Shown one piece after another: positions 49,871-63,861 of a stretch of DNA of 64,000 nucleotides. Every line of letters begins with the position of its first letter. Position 1 is the stretch's first letter. The notes below the pieces were generated by a model, which worked only from the letters and a program-made list of their open reading frames with translations, was not told where the DNA came from and did not search any database. A program made the position numbers and the translations under genes. Source of the DNA: Flaccisagitta enflata (taxonomy: Eukaryota; Chaetognatha; Sagittoidea; Aphragmophora); the NCBI GenBank assembly GCA_965153355.1, contig OZ231126.1:102424001-102488000 (forward strand), given 5' to 3'.

Positions 49871-51581
49871 GTGGTTGAGGGGACAACTTTCGAGTTACCC
49901 AATCAGGTGAATGTCCATTTTGCAACTGATGGCCTTCTGTAACGAATGGCTAACTCGGGAGTCACGCCCTTTCTTAGCTGAGGAAGGTAGGAGGAAATGT
50001 CTTAGCATTTTTAACCATTTTAGAGTGTTGAGTATGTTCAGATATATCTTACCCTTTAGAAAATTGGGTGAGATACATCTAGATGTATTCAGTACCCTAG
50101 AACAGGTAACAATGTCAATGCATTTTTTCCTATCTTCCATAGCTAGAAAAGGGTGTGGAGTTACCTGACCAGCTGAATGTCCATCAAGTCAAGAAGAAAA
50201 TCCACTAATGGTTCCTGAAATTGTTCTTGCATAAATGACTGCTATACATGACTCAGACGCCACGAAGAGAAGAGATGAAATCCATTCATTCATTCAATCA
50301 TTCATCCTTTCATTTACAGATTTGTTTTTTTAGGCAGACTAGCTTTAAACATCTAGATACATTGAATACACGCCTAACGTGGTTTCAAGGTTAATGCAAG
50401 GTAGGTAGGTGGAACTCCAACAGTCTCCGCCTTAATGAATGGACCTCAAAGCTTGACTAGTAAATCAGTTTCTTTATAAATAAGTCTTGCAGTTAACTAA
50501 TTGTTTTATCAACTTTAAAGGTGGAAATTCTTGCTAGTTTAGAAATTTCATCAATCCTTTAGTCAGTTTACCATCTAAAAAGTTACTAGTTAAGTAACGT
50601 TTAAAGACAGTAGAAAAACAGCAGTTGATAGTGAAGTAATATTTAAAGACAGTAGAAAACTTGTCCAATCATTAAGGTTGCCTCCACGTGGAGAGTTCTG
50701 GCGCGGAGGAAGGACGTACCAATGTGTCCCTCCTTCCTCTTACCAAAGAGACTCTTTCAGATACATTCAAATCAAATATTAAGATCATCAAGAACAGAAC
50801 AGGAAACAGACATTGGACATGGGCTCAAGAGGTGTTTGGCGTATGTTGGACGTTAAAACTATGGAAGAGGACGTCAAACCATTGGCAGCTTCAGGTGGTT
50901 GGCAATAATGTCTATTGTGATAGTAAGAGTGTGGCTGGTTTTGAATGATGATAACAATGAAGCAGACAAGGGTTAACTTTGCTTTAGGAGATGATATGAT
51001 TCTGTTCTATCCTTGAGCTATTCTTATTTCTGAATAATCAGGAGAGCAGTTCTGTTGAAAAGAGTGCAAACAGCTCGGAGAAAAAAGCAAGGGAAGGAGA
51101 AAAGATATGGAACTGGCCTCTTGATTGGAATGTCGGCTTCAAGGTTTGGATTTTGTTGTTGTATTGTTGTGGTTTGCAGGTGAATCTTAACGGGAAAGTT
51201 TAAAATTGAGTTGGACTGAACTTATAGTCAGTAAATATTGCATTTAACAGGAATGGGAACATTGCCCTTATTAGATGGATAATGAGGAAACTTGGTGTTG
51301 GAAGCATGGAGAAAGAGTGCAGATCATCTTCAGATGAATCCGATTGTGACACAAAGACAATGAACCGGACAAAGCTGGTTAAAGGGGAAATGCTTCATAT
51401 ACTTTATAAGATTAATGATACTGAATGACATCCTATGTTACCTTCTTCTAGCTCCCTATCAAGCTCTTTGCCCTAGAATATAGATGGTTGATACTATCTG
51501 ACAATCATACAGTTCTTTCGCAGGGGGGTATGAAATATGAGTTTCAAGGCTTGTCATTAGGCTGGAAGTGAAATTTGGACA

Positions 51582-54110
51582 TGGTCAGCAGGCCCCGAAG
51601 GACCAGATGACCTACGCTTGGCATGGGATTTGAGACTTGGGACTAGGATTTGGGCCTACAAAAAAGGATTTGAGCCTTGATGATTGAATCTGGGCCTTGA
51701 GGCTGAGGTCTGAGTCTAGAGGCTGGGTTATGCGTTTGAAGTCTTGGGGAGGAGGGAGTATTAAGAAGAGGGCTAAAAATTGGGTCTCCAGGTTGAAATT
51801 AGGGCTTCAAGGCTTGGTAGGACTAGGATTTGGGACTAGGGAGTAGGATTTGAGCCTTGAGGCTGGAATCTGGGCCTTGAGGCTGGGATCTGGGTGTGAA
51901 GTCTTGGAGGGAGGGAGTATTAAGAAGAAGGCTAGATATTGGGTCTCCAGACTAAAAATTTGGGCTATAAGGCCAGGATATAGGCCTTGAGGCAAAGATT
52001 TGGATGGAGTTAGGGTCTTTGGGCTAGGTTTTGGGCTTCTGGGCCAGGTTTTGGGTCTGTAGGCTGAGATTTGAGTCCTGAGACTGAATTTGGGCCTCAA
52101 GGCTGGAATTTGGGCCTCAGGGCTGGGATCTGAGCCTTGAAGGTGGGATTTTAGCCTCGAGGTTGGGATCTGAGCCACAAGGTGGGAGGGGGGTATGATG
52201 GAGTTATGGGTCTTGGGGCTTGAATGTGAAACTTTGGGCTGAAATATGGGAAGCAAATTTTTTACATGGTCAGCAGGCCCCGAAGGACCCAATGACCTAC
52301 CCTTGACATGGGATTTGAGACTTGGGACTAGGATTTGGGACTAGGGAGTCGGATTTGAGCCTTGAGGCTGGAATCTGGGCTCTTGGAGCTCTTGGAGAGA
52401 GGGAGTATTAGGAAGAAGGCTAGAAATTGGGTCTCCAGGCTAAAAATTTGGGCTTTAAGGCCAGGATATAGGCCTTGAGGCATAGATTTGGATGGAGTTA
52501 GGGTCTTTGGGCTAGGATTTGGGCTTCTGGGCTAGGCTTTGGGTCTAGAGGCTGAGATTTGAGTCCTGAGACTGGAATTTGGGCCTTGAGGCTGGAATTT
52601 GGGCCTCGAGGCTGGGATCTGAGGATCTGAGCCTTGAAGTTGGGATTTTAGCCTCAAGGTTGGGATCTGAGCCACGAGGTGGGAGGGGGGGATTTGTGCC
52701 TTATGGTAAGTTGAGTCTTGGGGCTTGAATGTGAAACTTTGGGCTGAAATATGGGTTTCAAGGCTTGTCATTGCGCTGGAAGCAAATTTTTGACATGGTC
52801 AGCAGGACCCTAAGTACCCGATGACCTCATTGACATGGGATTTGAACTTGGGACTAGGATTTGGAACTAGGGAGTAGGATTTGAGCCTTGAGGCTGGAAT
52901 CTGGGCCTAAAGGCTGGAATATGGGCCTTGAGGCTGGGATCTGGGTGTGAAGTCTTGGAGGGAGGGAGTATTAAGAAGAAGGCTAGAAATTGGGTCTCCA
53001 GGCTAAAAATTTTGGCTGTAAGGCCAGGATATAGGCCTTGAGGCATAGATTTGGATGGAGTTAGGGTCTTTGGGCTAGGTTTTGGGCTTCTGGACTAGGT
53101 TTTGGGTCTAGAGGCTGAGATATGAGTCCTGAGACTGGAATTTGGGCCTTGAGGCTGGACTTTGGGAGTTGAGGCTGGGATCTGAGCCTTGAATTTGGGA
53201 TTTTAGCCTCGAGGTTGGGATCTGAGCTATGAGGTGGGAGGGGGAGTATGAAGGAGTTATGAGTCTTGGGGCTTGAATGTGAAACTTTGGGCTGAAATAT
53301 GGGTTTTAAGGCTTGTTATTAGGCTAGACGCAAAATTTGGACATGGTCAGCAGGCCCCGAAGGACCCGATGACCTATGCTTGACATGGGATTTGAGAAGT
53401 GGGACTAGGATTTGGTACTAGGGAGTAGGGTTTGAGCCTTGAGGCTGAATCTGAGCCTAGAGGCTGGGTTTTGGGTGGGAGTATAAAAGGCTAGAAATTG
53501 TGGTCTACAGGCTGAAATTTGGGCTACAAGGCTAGGATATGGGCCTTGAGGCTTAGATTTGGTTGCAGTTTAGGTCTTTGGGCTAGGTTTTGGGCCTCGA
53601 GGCTGGAATTTGGAGCTCTAGGCTGGGATCTGAGCCTCAAGGTGGGAGGGGGATATAAAGGATAAATGAGTCTTGGGGCTTGAAGCATAATTTTGACATG
53701 GTCAGCAGGCCCCGAAGGACCCGATGACCTATGCTTGACATGGGATTTGAGACTTGGGACCAGGATTTGAGACTAGGGAGTAGGATTTGAGCCTCGAGGC
53801 TGGAATCTCGGCCTTCAGGCTGGGTTTTGGGTGGGAAATCTTGGGGGGAGGGTATAAAGAAGGCTAGAATTGGGTCTCAGGCTGAAATTTGGGCTACAAG
53901 GCTAGGATATGGGCCTTGAGGCTTAGATTTGGTTGCAGTTTAGGTCTTTGGGCTAGGTTTTGGGCTTCTGGGCTAGGTTTTGGGCCTAGAGGCTGATTTT
54001 GGGCGTGAAGGCCAGGGGGGGTACGAAGAAGAAGGAGAAGGAGGAGAAGGAGAAGGAGAAATTTCCCCTGTGTGAAAGCATAGGTCATCGGCCCCTTCGG
54101 GGCCGCTGCC
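51582..54110 (+). repeat. Left-arm higher-order minisatellite
   Basis: ~20-base units (GGATTTGGGCCTTGAGGCT type) are organised into larger repeats, each headed by GGTCAGCAGGCCCCGAAGGA then CCCGATGACCTATGCTTGAC. Heads at about 51586, 52269, 52796, 53344 and 53699 give periods of roughly 360-680 bases. Ends in a GAAGAAGGAGAAGGAGGAG tract and a composite core at 54060-54115. Confidence 0.85.
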
Positions 54111-54118
54111 CAAAAGGA

Positions 54119-54185
54119 GTTAAAAATAAGAACGCTGAGGCTGACTTTAAAAATCCATGTTCTTATAAAATGAAAAGCGTATAGG
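54119..54185 (+). repeat. AAGAAC-type element fragment
   Basis: AAAAATAAGAACGCTGAGGC and CCATGTTCTTATAAAATGAA-AAGCGT, matching 59.85 kb and inverse to 37.01 kb. Confidence 0.65.
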
Positions 54186-54474
54186 AGAAAATTAAGTGTT
54201 GTTTTCAATGTTTTTTTTTTTGTAAATAATGGTAAGAATTTCATTCAAGAATGTTACACAAGTTTGATTTCAAAAGAAAAGCAATACTTATGTACTATTC
54301 TTACAATAAAGGCGGCTCTCGCCGACCGGAAAAAAGTCGTAAATAGGATTTTTTTTTCTTTGTATGTTTTTTTTGTATGTACATCTCATGATGTCTGATT
54401 GACTGCTTGTTTGTTTTTGTTATTCTATTTCTGTCTCTTTGAGTCTCTTTTTCCTCTTGGTCTTGGAGTGTGTG

Positions 54475-55330
<856 letters not shown>

Positions 55331-55959
55331 GACACACACTCAGACAGGAAAAGAGGAAGGACGAGATAAGTAGCAAAAACAAACAACGTCAAATCAGACA
55401 TCATGGTCTTTATACAAAGAACATACAGAAAATCTATTTTGACTTTTTCAGTCGGCAAATCTTTTAACTAACAGAATAGTACATAGTATTGCTTTCTTTT
55501 AGTAAGCAATATTCTTGAATGAAATTCTTACCGTATTACAAAAAAGAACATATTTCTCACTATACCTTTATTTATAGAGCATGGATTGCAGCCTCCCAGC
55601 GTGCTATTACAACTAGCCTTTAGGCAGCGGCGAGGGACGATGACCTGTGGCACTCACTACAGGCGTAGCTATCACTATCCTTCTCCTTGGCTCGTACTGG
55701 CTGCATCAGCCTCTGGGCAAGACCAACCCAGAAAGCAGCCAAACTACAGCAAATACTAAACCTCAAGGCCATATCAACAGCCTGTAAATTTCAGCCAGAC
55801 ATTCAGTGCCTGTCAGCCCTCCCCAATTTCCACCCAAAACTGCCTGGGATGGCCTGGTAGTCACACTCACAGTCTCAGATCTGGTCCCAGGTGCTGAGTC
55901 CCATGTCAGATGGGTCATCGGGTCGCCGAGAACCTACTGTTTCATGCTTCAACCCAGAC

Positions 55960-58065
55960 TCATTATCTTTATATCCCCTCACCTTGAGGCTCAGATCAGC
56001 CTGGGCTCAGGTCCAGGAATCAAAACCCAAGGCTGGGCGGCAAATCACAAGCCTCAAGACCATCTGAGCCTTGCAGCCCAAATTTCAGCCTGGGGACACA
56101 ATTTCTAGCCTTCTTTATACTCCCACCCAAAACCCAGCCTCTAGGCCCAGATTCCAGCCTCAAGGCTCAAACCCTACTCCCTAGTACCAAATCCTAGTCC
56201 CAATTCTCAAATCCCATGTCAAGCATAGGTCATCGGGTCCTTTGGGGCCTGCTGACCATGTCCAAATTTTGCGTCCAGCCTAATAACAAGCCTTAAAACC
56301 CATATTTCAGCCCAAAGTTTCACATTCAAGCCCCAAGACTCATAACTCCTTCATACTCCCCCTCCCACCTCATAGCTCAGATCCCAACCTCGAGGCTAAA
56401 ATCCCAAATTCAAGGCTCAGATCCCAGCCTCAACTCCCAAAGTCCAGCCTCAAGCCCCAAATTCCAGTCTCGGGACTCAAATCTCAGCCTCTAGACCAAA
56501 AACCTAGCCCAAGCCCAAAGCCTGGCCCAAGGCCCTAACTCCATCCAGAATCTATGCCTCAAGGCCTATATCCTGGCCTTATAGCCCAAATTTTTAGCCT
56601 GGAGACCCAATTTCTAGCCTTCTTCTTAATACTCCCTCCCTCCATGACTTCACACCCAGATCCCAGCCTCAAGGCCCATATTCCAGCCTTAGGGCCCAGA
56701 TTCCAGCCTCAAGGCTCAAATCCTACTCCCTAGTTCCAAATCCTAGTCCCAAGTCTCAAATCCCATGTCAATGAGGTCATCGGGTCCTTAGGGTCCTGCT
56801 GACCATGTCAAAAATTTGCTTCCAGCGCAATGACAAGCCTTGAAACCCATATTTCAGCCCAAAGTTTCACATTCAAGCCCCAAGACTCATAACTCCTTCA
56901 TACTCCCCCTCCAACCTCGTGGCTCAGATCCCAACCTCGAGGCTCAAATCCCAAATTCAAGGCTCAGCCCAGCCGTCCAGCCTCAAGGCCCAAATTCCAG
57001 TCTCAGGACTCAAATCTCAGCTTCTAGACCCAAAGCCTAGCCCAGAAGCCCAAAACCTAGCCCGAAGACCCTAACTCCATCCTAATCTATGCGTCAAGGC
57101 CTATATCCTGGCCTTATAGCCCAAATTTTTAGCCTGGTGACCCAATTTCTAGCCTTCTTCCTAATACTCCCTCTCTCCAAGAGCTCCAAGAGCCCAGATT
57201 CCAGCCTCAAGGCTCAAATCCGACTCCCTAGTCCCAAATCCTAGTCCCAAGTCTCAAATCCCATGTCAAGGGTAGGTCATCGGGTCCTTCGGGGCCTGCT
57301 GACCATGTCAAAAATTTACTTCCCATATCTCAGCCCAAAGTTTCACATTCAAGCCCCAAGACTAATAACTCCTTCATACCCCCCTCCCACCTTGTGGCTC
57401 AGATCCAAACAGCGAGGCTAAAATCCCAACTTCAAGGCTCAGATCCCAGCTTGGAGGCCCAAATTCCAGCCTTGAGGCCCAAATTCCAGTCTCAGGACTC
57501 AAATCTCAGCCTACAGACCCAAAACCTGGCCCAGAAGCCCAAAACCTAGCCCAAAGACCCTAACTCCATCCAAATCTTTGCCTCAAGGCCTATATCCTGG
57601 CCTTATAGCCCAAATTTTTAGCCTGGAGACCCAATATCTAGCCTTCTTCTTAATACTCCCTCCCTCCAAGACTTCACACCCAGATCCCAGCCTCAAGGCC
57701 CATATTCCAGCCTTAGGGCCCAGATTCCAGCCTCAAGGCTCAAATCCTACTCCCTAGTCCCAAATCCTAATCCTACCAAGCCTTGAAGCCCTAATTTCAA
57801 CCTGGAGACCCAGTTTTTAGCCCTCTTCTGCATACTCCCTCCTCCCCAAGACTTCAATCGCATAACCCAGCCTCTAGACTCAGACCTCAGCCTCAAGGCC
57901 CAGATTCAATCATCAAGGCTCAAATCCTTTTTTGTAGGCCCAAATCCTAGTCCCAAGTCTCAAATCCCATGCCAAGCGTAGGTCATCTGGTCCTTCGGGG
58001 CCTGCTGACCATGTCCAAATTTCACTTCCAGCCTATTGACAAGCCTTGAAACCCATATTTCATAC
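55960..58065 (-). repeat. Right-arm higher-order minisatellite
   Basis: Inverse of the left-arm array, with heads GGTCATCGGGTCCTTCGGGG and CCTGCTGACCATGTC near 55910, 56228, 56778, 57276 and 57985. Copy number and spacing differ slightly from the left arm. Confidence 0.85.
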
Positions 58066-59796
58066 CCCCCTGAGAAAGAACTATGATTGTCAGATATTAT
58101 CAACCATCTATATTCTAGGGCAAAGAGCTTGATAGGGAGCTAGAAGAAGGTAACATAGGATGTCATTCAGTATCATTAATCTTATAAAGTATATGAAGCA
58201 TTTCCCCTTTAACCTGCTTTGTCCGGTTCATTGTCTTTGTGTCACAATCCGATTCATCTGAAGATGATCTGCACTCTTTCTCCATGCTTCCAACACCAAG
58301 TTTCCTCATTATCCATCTAATAAGGGCAATGTTCCCATTCCTGTTGAATGCAATATTTACTGACTATAAGTTCAGTCCAACTCAATTTTAAACTTTCCCG
58401 TTAAGATTCACCTGCAAACCACAACAATACAACAACAAAATCCAAACCTTGAAGCCGACATTCCAATCAAGAGGCCAGTTCCATATCTTTTCTCCTTCCC
58501 TTGCTTTTTTCTCCGAGCTGTTTGCACTCTTTTCAACAGAACTGCTCTCCTGATTATTCAGAAATAAGAATAGCTCAAGGATAGAACAGAATCATATCAT
58601 CTCCTAAAGCAAAGTTAACCCTTGTCTGCTTCATTGTTATCATCATTCAAAACCAGCCACACTCTTACTATCACAATAGACATTATTGCCAACCACCTGA
58701 AACTGCCAATGGTTTGACGTCCTCTTCCATAGTTTTAACGTCCAACATACGCCAAACACCTCTTGAGCCCATGCCCAATGTCTGTTTCCTGTTCTGTTCT
58801 TGATGATCTTAATGTTTGAGTTGAATGTATCTGAAATAGTCTCTTTTGTAAGAGGAAGGAGGGACACATTGGTACGTCCTTCCTCATCGCCAGAACTCTC
58901 CACGTGGAGGCAACCTTAATGATTGGACAAGTTTTCTACTGTCTTTAGATATTACTTCACTATTAACTGCTGTTTTTCTACTTTCTTTAAACGTTACTTA
59001 ACTACTTAACTAGTAACTTTTTAGATGGTAAACTGACTAAAGGATTGATGAAATTTCTAAACTAGCAAGAATTTCCACCTTTAAAGTTGATAAAACAATT
59101 AGTTAACTGCAAGACTTATTTATAAAGAAACTGATTTACTAGTCAAGCTTTAAGGTCCATTCATTAAGGCGGAGACTGTTGGAGTTCCACCTACCTACCT
59201 TGCATTAACCTTGAAACCACGTTAGGCGTGTATTCAAGGTATCTAGATATTTAAAGCTAGTCTGCCTAAAAAAACAAATCTGTAAATGAAAGGATGAATG
59301 ATTGAATGAATGAATGGATTTCATCTCTTCTCTTCGTGGCGTCTGAGTCATGTACAGCAGTCATTTATGCAAGAACAATTTCAGGAACCATTAGTGGATT
59401 TGCTTCATGACTTGATGGACATTCAGCTGGTCAGGTAACTCCACGCCCTTTTCTAGCCATGGAAGATAGGAAAAAATGCATTGACATTGTTACCTGTTCT
59501 AGGGTACTGAATACATCTAGATGTATCTCACCCAATTTTCTAAAGGGTAAGATATATCTGAACATACTCAACACTCTAAAATGGTTAAAAATGCTAAGAC
59601 ATTTCCTCCTACCTTCCTCAGCTAAGAAAGGGCGTGACTCCCGAGTTAGCCATTAGTTACAGAAGGCCATCAGTTGCAAAATGGACATTCACCTGATTGG
59701 GTAACTCGAAAGTTGTCCCCTCAACCACAGAATGTAAGTCGTTTCTTTTTTTATGAGTCGCACTGTAAACATATAATTATTAAAGAATTTTTCTAT

Positions 59797-59915
59797 CTAA
59801 AAATAAGAACATGTTAAGAACGCATGAGCCTCAAAACAGGGCTGAAAATAAGAACGCTGAGGCTCACTTCAAAAATCCATGTTCTTATAAAATGAAAAGC
59901 GTGTATCTCCCCTTA
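59797..59915 (+). repeat. AAGAAC-type element
   Basis: AAAATAAGAACATGTTAAGA, ACGCATGAGCCTCA, then AATAAGAACGCTGAGGCTCA and ATAAAATGAAAAGCGTGTA, the plus-orientation form of the 37.0-kb element. It lies just outside the palindrome. Confidence 0.65.
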
Positions 59916-60064
59916 ACGCCGTGGATGTCCAAAAGAGACACCAAAAAGAGACACAAAAACCGCCATATCCTTCAAGCCTCCTCTGGCTAAATGTTTGTAT
60001 TACTGGAGTCTTTTCACTGTTTGTAGTATTATTTTATTTCATTTCCGAGAGTTTTATTTCCTTT

Positions 60065-60600
60065 TATTGGGCAGCGGCCCCAAAGGCCCGATGTCCTGTA
60101 GAACACAGGGTGGAATTTCTGCGTCCGTCCGTCCGTACGTGCGTGCGTCCCCTCTGAAGCTTCTCAAGCCTCTCCAGGCCTCAAATCCAGCCTCTCAGGC
60201 TTCAAGGTGAGCCTCTCAGGCCTCAAATCTGGCGTCAAAGGCCTCAAATCTGGCCTCTCAGGCCTCCACCCCAGCCTTTCAGGCCTCAAATCCAGCCTTT
60301 CAGGCCTAGAATCCCACCTCTCAAGCCTCAAATCCAGCCTCTTGAGCCTTAAACTCAGCCTGTCATGCCTCAAATTCCCATTAAATAACATGGCAAATTG
60401 ACCAAAAATTGAAAAAAATGCAAGATTTCCAATGAATATTACGGAAAATTACCCCAAATACGCCCTCTCAAGACGTATGGAAATTCACCCCTGTGTCCTA
60501 CAGGACATCGGCCCTTTGGGGCCGCTGCCCTGCTCTCACTCCACTTCTGAGCTAATCACTCCAAGCAGGGCATCGGGTACCGCTGACCATGTGCGATCCT
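60065..60600. repeat. Composite repeat cores flanking a GGCCTCAAATCCAGCCTCTC minisatellite
   Basis: GGGCAGCGGCCCCAAAGGCC at 60068 is followed by a ~20-base array to 60380. The inverse core CCTACAGGACATCGGCCCTT, a ~36-base spacer and GGGCATCGGGTACCGCTGAC lie at 60496-60592. Confidence 0.7.
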
Positions 60601-62065
60601 TGGATGACTTGTTTCACCTATTTATTCACGTCCTTCCATTTCATGGATGTTCGCTGGATCATAAAAATGTCACATAAAATGTCATAAGAAGAGACGTCTT
60701 AATTGTCCAAGAGGTAGGCGACTAACGACCGAGAAAAACCAAAGGTAAAGGTAAGCAAATACTGGACCGGTAGTCTTGTCGTGATTCGATAAGGTGAGAG
60801 AGCGTCATTAGCCAATCAGCAATCAGCGTCTAGACAACAGAGCATGCGCGTACGGGCAACGTTGAACAAATGTCTGCACAACAATAAAAATACGGCAGGG
60901 AGAAAACAAAAGAGCAACGGCAACGGCCATCGAATCGTTTCATTTCGTCTCGCGCGGTCTCTACATCGCCTCCCCCACCCCCTTGACAAGGTACCCCGAG
61001 TACAAACATCACGTTAATCCACCAAACGCACATTAAGAACAATGCCAGCACAATAAGAACGCCAGCACAATAAGAACAACGCCAGCTCAGACCAAACCTT
61101 ATTGCGACTTTCTTCAACAATTGATTCCAATGTCAATGTTTCCACCGAATGCTAAACCCCGGAGATATCTTTCCAACAACGACGATTACAACATGGAAAC
61201 AGAGACCACTCGGTTTATCACATTCCCAACACGATTCGTAATTAATGGGAAGTACATATACAAACATACCATCGTCCAATTCTTGGTCATTCCAACCCAA
61301 AATTGTGTGCTGAATGCCGGAAAACCGTCGCGAAATATTTTTAGCTGTAATATTTTCGTCAGTCTGCTGATCTTTACAGCCTTCTTGATGATAGAAATAG
61401 GAAAATAATTGTTTTCTTTATTATTTTTAAACTGGTTGGAAAAAAAAGACTTGGTGTTGGTCTTGTTTGAAAGATATTTAAAAATGAAAGATGGATCATG
61501 GATATATTCAGGCTGAGGGCCCGTGAAGGGTCCTTCAGGGGCCTCTTAAGGGCCCAAAATGGCCAAAATGGCAAAATATGACCAAAATCATGAGTGCCTT
61601 CTGTTTTTTTTTCAGCAGATCTGGCAATATACATGGCTATCCAAATTGTGTGCTGGTGGGCAGGGGTAGTAATAAATGGCCCCTATATAAGTATAAATGG
61701 ATTTTTTCTGTTTGAGCAGGTTTTGTGTCACATCACTTGTCATTCACATTCTGAATCTCCACAAAATATTAAGAAATCAAAAATTTTGCAAAAAAAGGGT
61801 CAATTACCTCCCAATCATGAACAATCTGAGGGTTTCTAGTCAATCCATTCAAAATTCAAAGGATATATTGATGTAAAGTTAATCAAAAACGCGATTTTGG
61901 AGTAAAAATTCTAAAAAAGTTTATCAAATTTAAAATCTAGATGGAAGCTAAATTGCTTAAGCCAGTGCTTTGAAATTTTGCAAAAACAAATGATAGGTTA
62001 TGTGCTTTCAGACAAAATCAGACCAAATTTCTCAAAATGAATACCTTAGGCACCATGAAGGTTTT
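60601..62065. other. Interval without a recognised gene
   Basis: An open frame near 61127-61408 (plus) reads MSMFPPNAKPRRYLSNNDDY and ends in a hydrophobic SLLIFTAFLMIEIGK, but has no recognised domain or splice support. 61500-61600 has GGGCCCAAAATGGCC words like the foldback modules. Otherwise nothing seen. Confidence 0.35.
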
Positions 62066-62253
62066 TAGTCGCGTGCACGGGACTCTACAGCCCTCTTTGT
62101 CCGTCGTTGGGTCCCTCAGTCCGTCAGTTGATCCGTCACACTTTACTTTTTTATGATTTCATTTTTATATCACCACTCCTGCCCAAATGGTCTGGTGACC
62201 TTAAATATAACTTCTTACCACACGCGACTTCATTGTAGCCGTGTATCTGGCCT
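62066..62253 (+). mobile_element. MITE, TAGTCGCGTGC family
   Basis: TAGTCGCGTGCACGGGACTC, a GTCCCTCAGTCCGTCAG run, and ACCACACGCGACTTCATTG-TAGCCGTGTATCTGGCC, colinear with 31403-31590. Confidence 0.7.
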
Positions 62254-62417
62254 TCTGTTCTGGTATCAGTTTCTTTGATTGCGAGGTAGAGGCCTGATGA
62301 GGTGGGTTGAACAGACAAATGAAGCAGACAAACAATATTCCCCCTGTGTTCCACAGTATTCCACAAGACTTTGTCCCCTTTGGAGCTGCAGCCCAAAAAC
62401 CAGAACATGGCACTTTT

Positions 62418-62536
62418 TAGTCGCATGCTACGCTGATCACATTTTATATCTTTTTATGATTTTTATTCTTTGCCCTCTCTGCTCATGCCCAAGTGGTCTA
62501 ATGACCCCTGCATCCGGCCTTTTTCTAGCTGCGTAC
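62418..62536 (+). mobile_element. MITE, shortened TAGTCGCATGC copy
   Basis: TAGTCGCATGCTACGCTGAT, CTGCTCATGCCCAAGTGGTC, then CATCCGGCCTTTTTCTAGCT-GCG; it lacks the GTCC-repeat core. Confidence 0.55.
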
Positions 62537-62999
62537 TAGACACTATTTTCAGGCCTGCATATTACGCATGTCAGAGTGCTGGAATAGGCCAAAATTGGCT
62601 TCCCCCCCGCCATAATCTTCTTTCTGTGATTTTATTCTATGAAATGAGCCGTCGTGCGAATTTCAAATCGATCGGAAACCATCCTTAGGGTCACCATGAA
62701 GTTTCCATAGAAATCTATGGTGGAGGCAAAATTTGCATAATAAGAATATTGATTCCAATGCTTATTCAATAGAAACTTCAACCTCTCCCTAACGATGGTT
62801 CCCGATCAAATTGAAGGTCACGCGACGGCTTGTTTGACAGGATTTTTGCTAAGGAAAAAGATGAAGGTGGGAGAAAGCCAGTTTTGCCTGTTTTTGGCAC
62901 CCTGACACGCGTACTGCATATATGCCTAGTCGCCATTCTGAAATGAGACCAGAATGTTGCATGCTAATCATTGCATTTTTTGGCAGCGTTTACACAATT

Positions 63000-63300
63000 G
63001 ATTTGTTGTTTACACCTTGATTTGTTGGTCCATCGGTCTGTCAGTCTATCCATCCATTAGTCCATCACATTGCACTTGGCGGTTTTTTAGACTTAGGCCT
63101 CAAGGCTCCTGTCCAAATGCCTTAATGACCTCAAATACAGCCCCTGCTCTCCGCACATAAATTGACTAGCCATGTATAGTGTGTATGCGTTCTTATTCTT
63201 TTTTTTTTTTACCACACATGCTACGTGACTCTACAACCTGCTTGTCTGTCCATCTGTCCATCTGTCCCTCAGTTGATTGGTTGCTTATTGGTCATTTTTT
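63000..63300 (+). mobile_element. MITE fragments
   Basis: A GGTCCATCGGTCTGTCAGTC core with downstream AGCCATGTATAGTGTG (63028-63180), then a second start ACATGCTACGTGACTCTACA-ACC at 63216, both of the TAGTCGCGTGC family. Confidence 0.55.
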
Positions 63301-63301
63301 A

Positions 63302-63765
63302 GGCAGCGGCCCCGAAGGGCTCGATGACCTGTGCTCACACAGAATTTTCTCCTCCTCCTCCTTCCCCTTCTCCGTACCCCCCCCATCTCCAGGCCTATAT
63401 CTCAGCCTAGAAGCCCATATCCCAGCCTCAAGGCCCAAATCCCAGTCTTGAGGCCCACATCCCAGTCTTGAGGTCCAAATCCCAATTTCAAGGCCCAAAT
63501 CCCATCCTCAAGCCAAAATCCTTTTTTGGGGCCCAAATTCTGGCTTTGAGGGATTTGGGCCTCAAGACTGGGATTTGGGCCTCGAGGCAGACATGAGCCT
63601 GGAGGTGGGGAGACAGAGGAGAGGAGGAGAGAAAATCCTTGTATGCGTGTAAGTGGTTCGACCCTTTAGGGCTGCCCTGCTCTCCTTCAACTTCAACCAC
63701 AGCCTACTAAGGCAGGGCACAGTACGCTGACCATCTAACGCTTTTGCGATTTTACAGCCTGAAAG
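63302..63765 (+). repeat. Complete composite repeat: core, CTCC tract, minisatellite, distal core
   Basis: GGCAGCGGCCCCGAAGGGCT then CGATGACCTGTGCTCACACA, a CTCCTCCTCCTTCCCC tract, minisatellite units to ~63620, CCCTTTAGGGCTGCCCTGCT, a ~40-base spacer, GGCAGGGCACAGTACGCTGA and CCATCTAACGCTTTTGCGAT. The order explains the fragments elsewhere. Confidence 0.7.
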
Positions 63766-63861
63766 CAGATTTGCGATCAGGCCGCAGGCCTGAGGCTCAA
63801 GAAGCAGATTTGAGGTCTAGCTGATTTGAGGCCTGGAGGGCTGATTTGAGGACTTGTTTTT

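Noticed and set aside
50688-50948. 86-residue ORF present in both palindrome arms
   Set aside because: Arm differences mostly change amino acids (about five replacements against two silent changes), there is no domain, and the copies are mirror duplicates, so conservation reflects duplication.
63657-63680. tRNA or SINE B-box (GGTTCGACCC)
   Set aside because: No matching A box in the same orientation and no cloverleaf; it is a variant of the composite repeat core.
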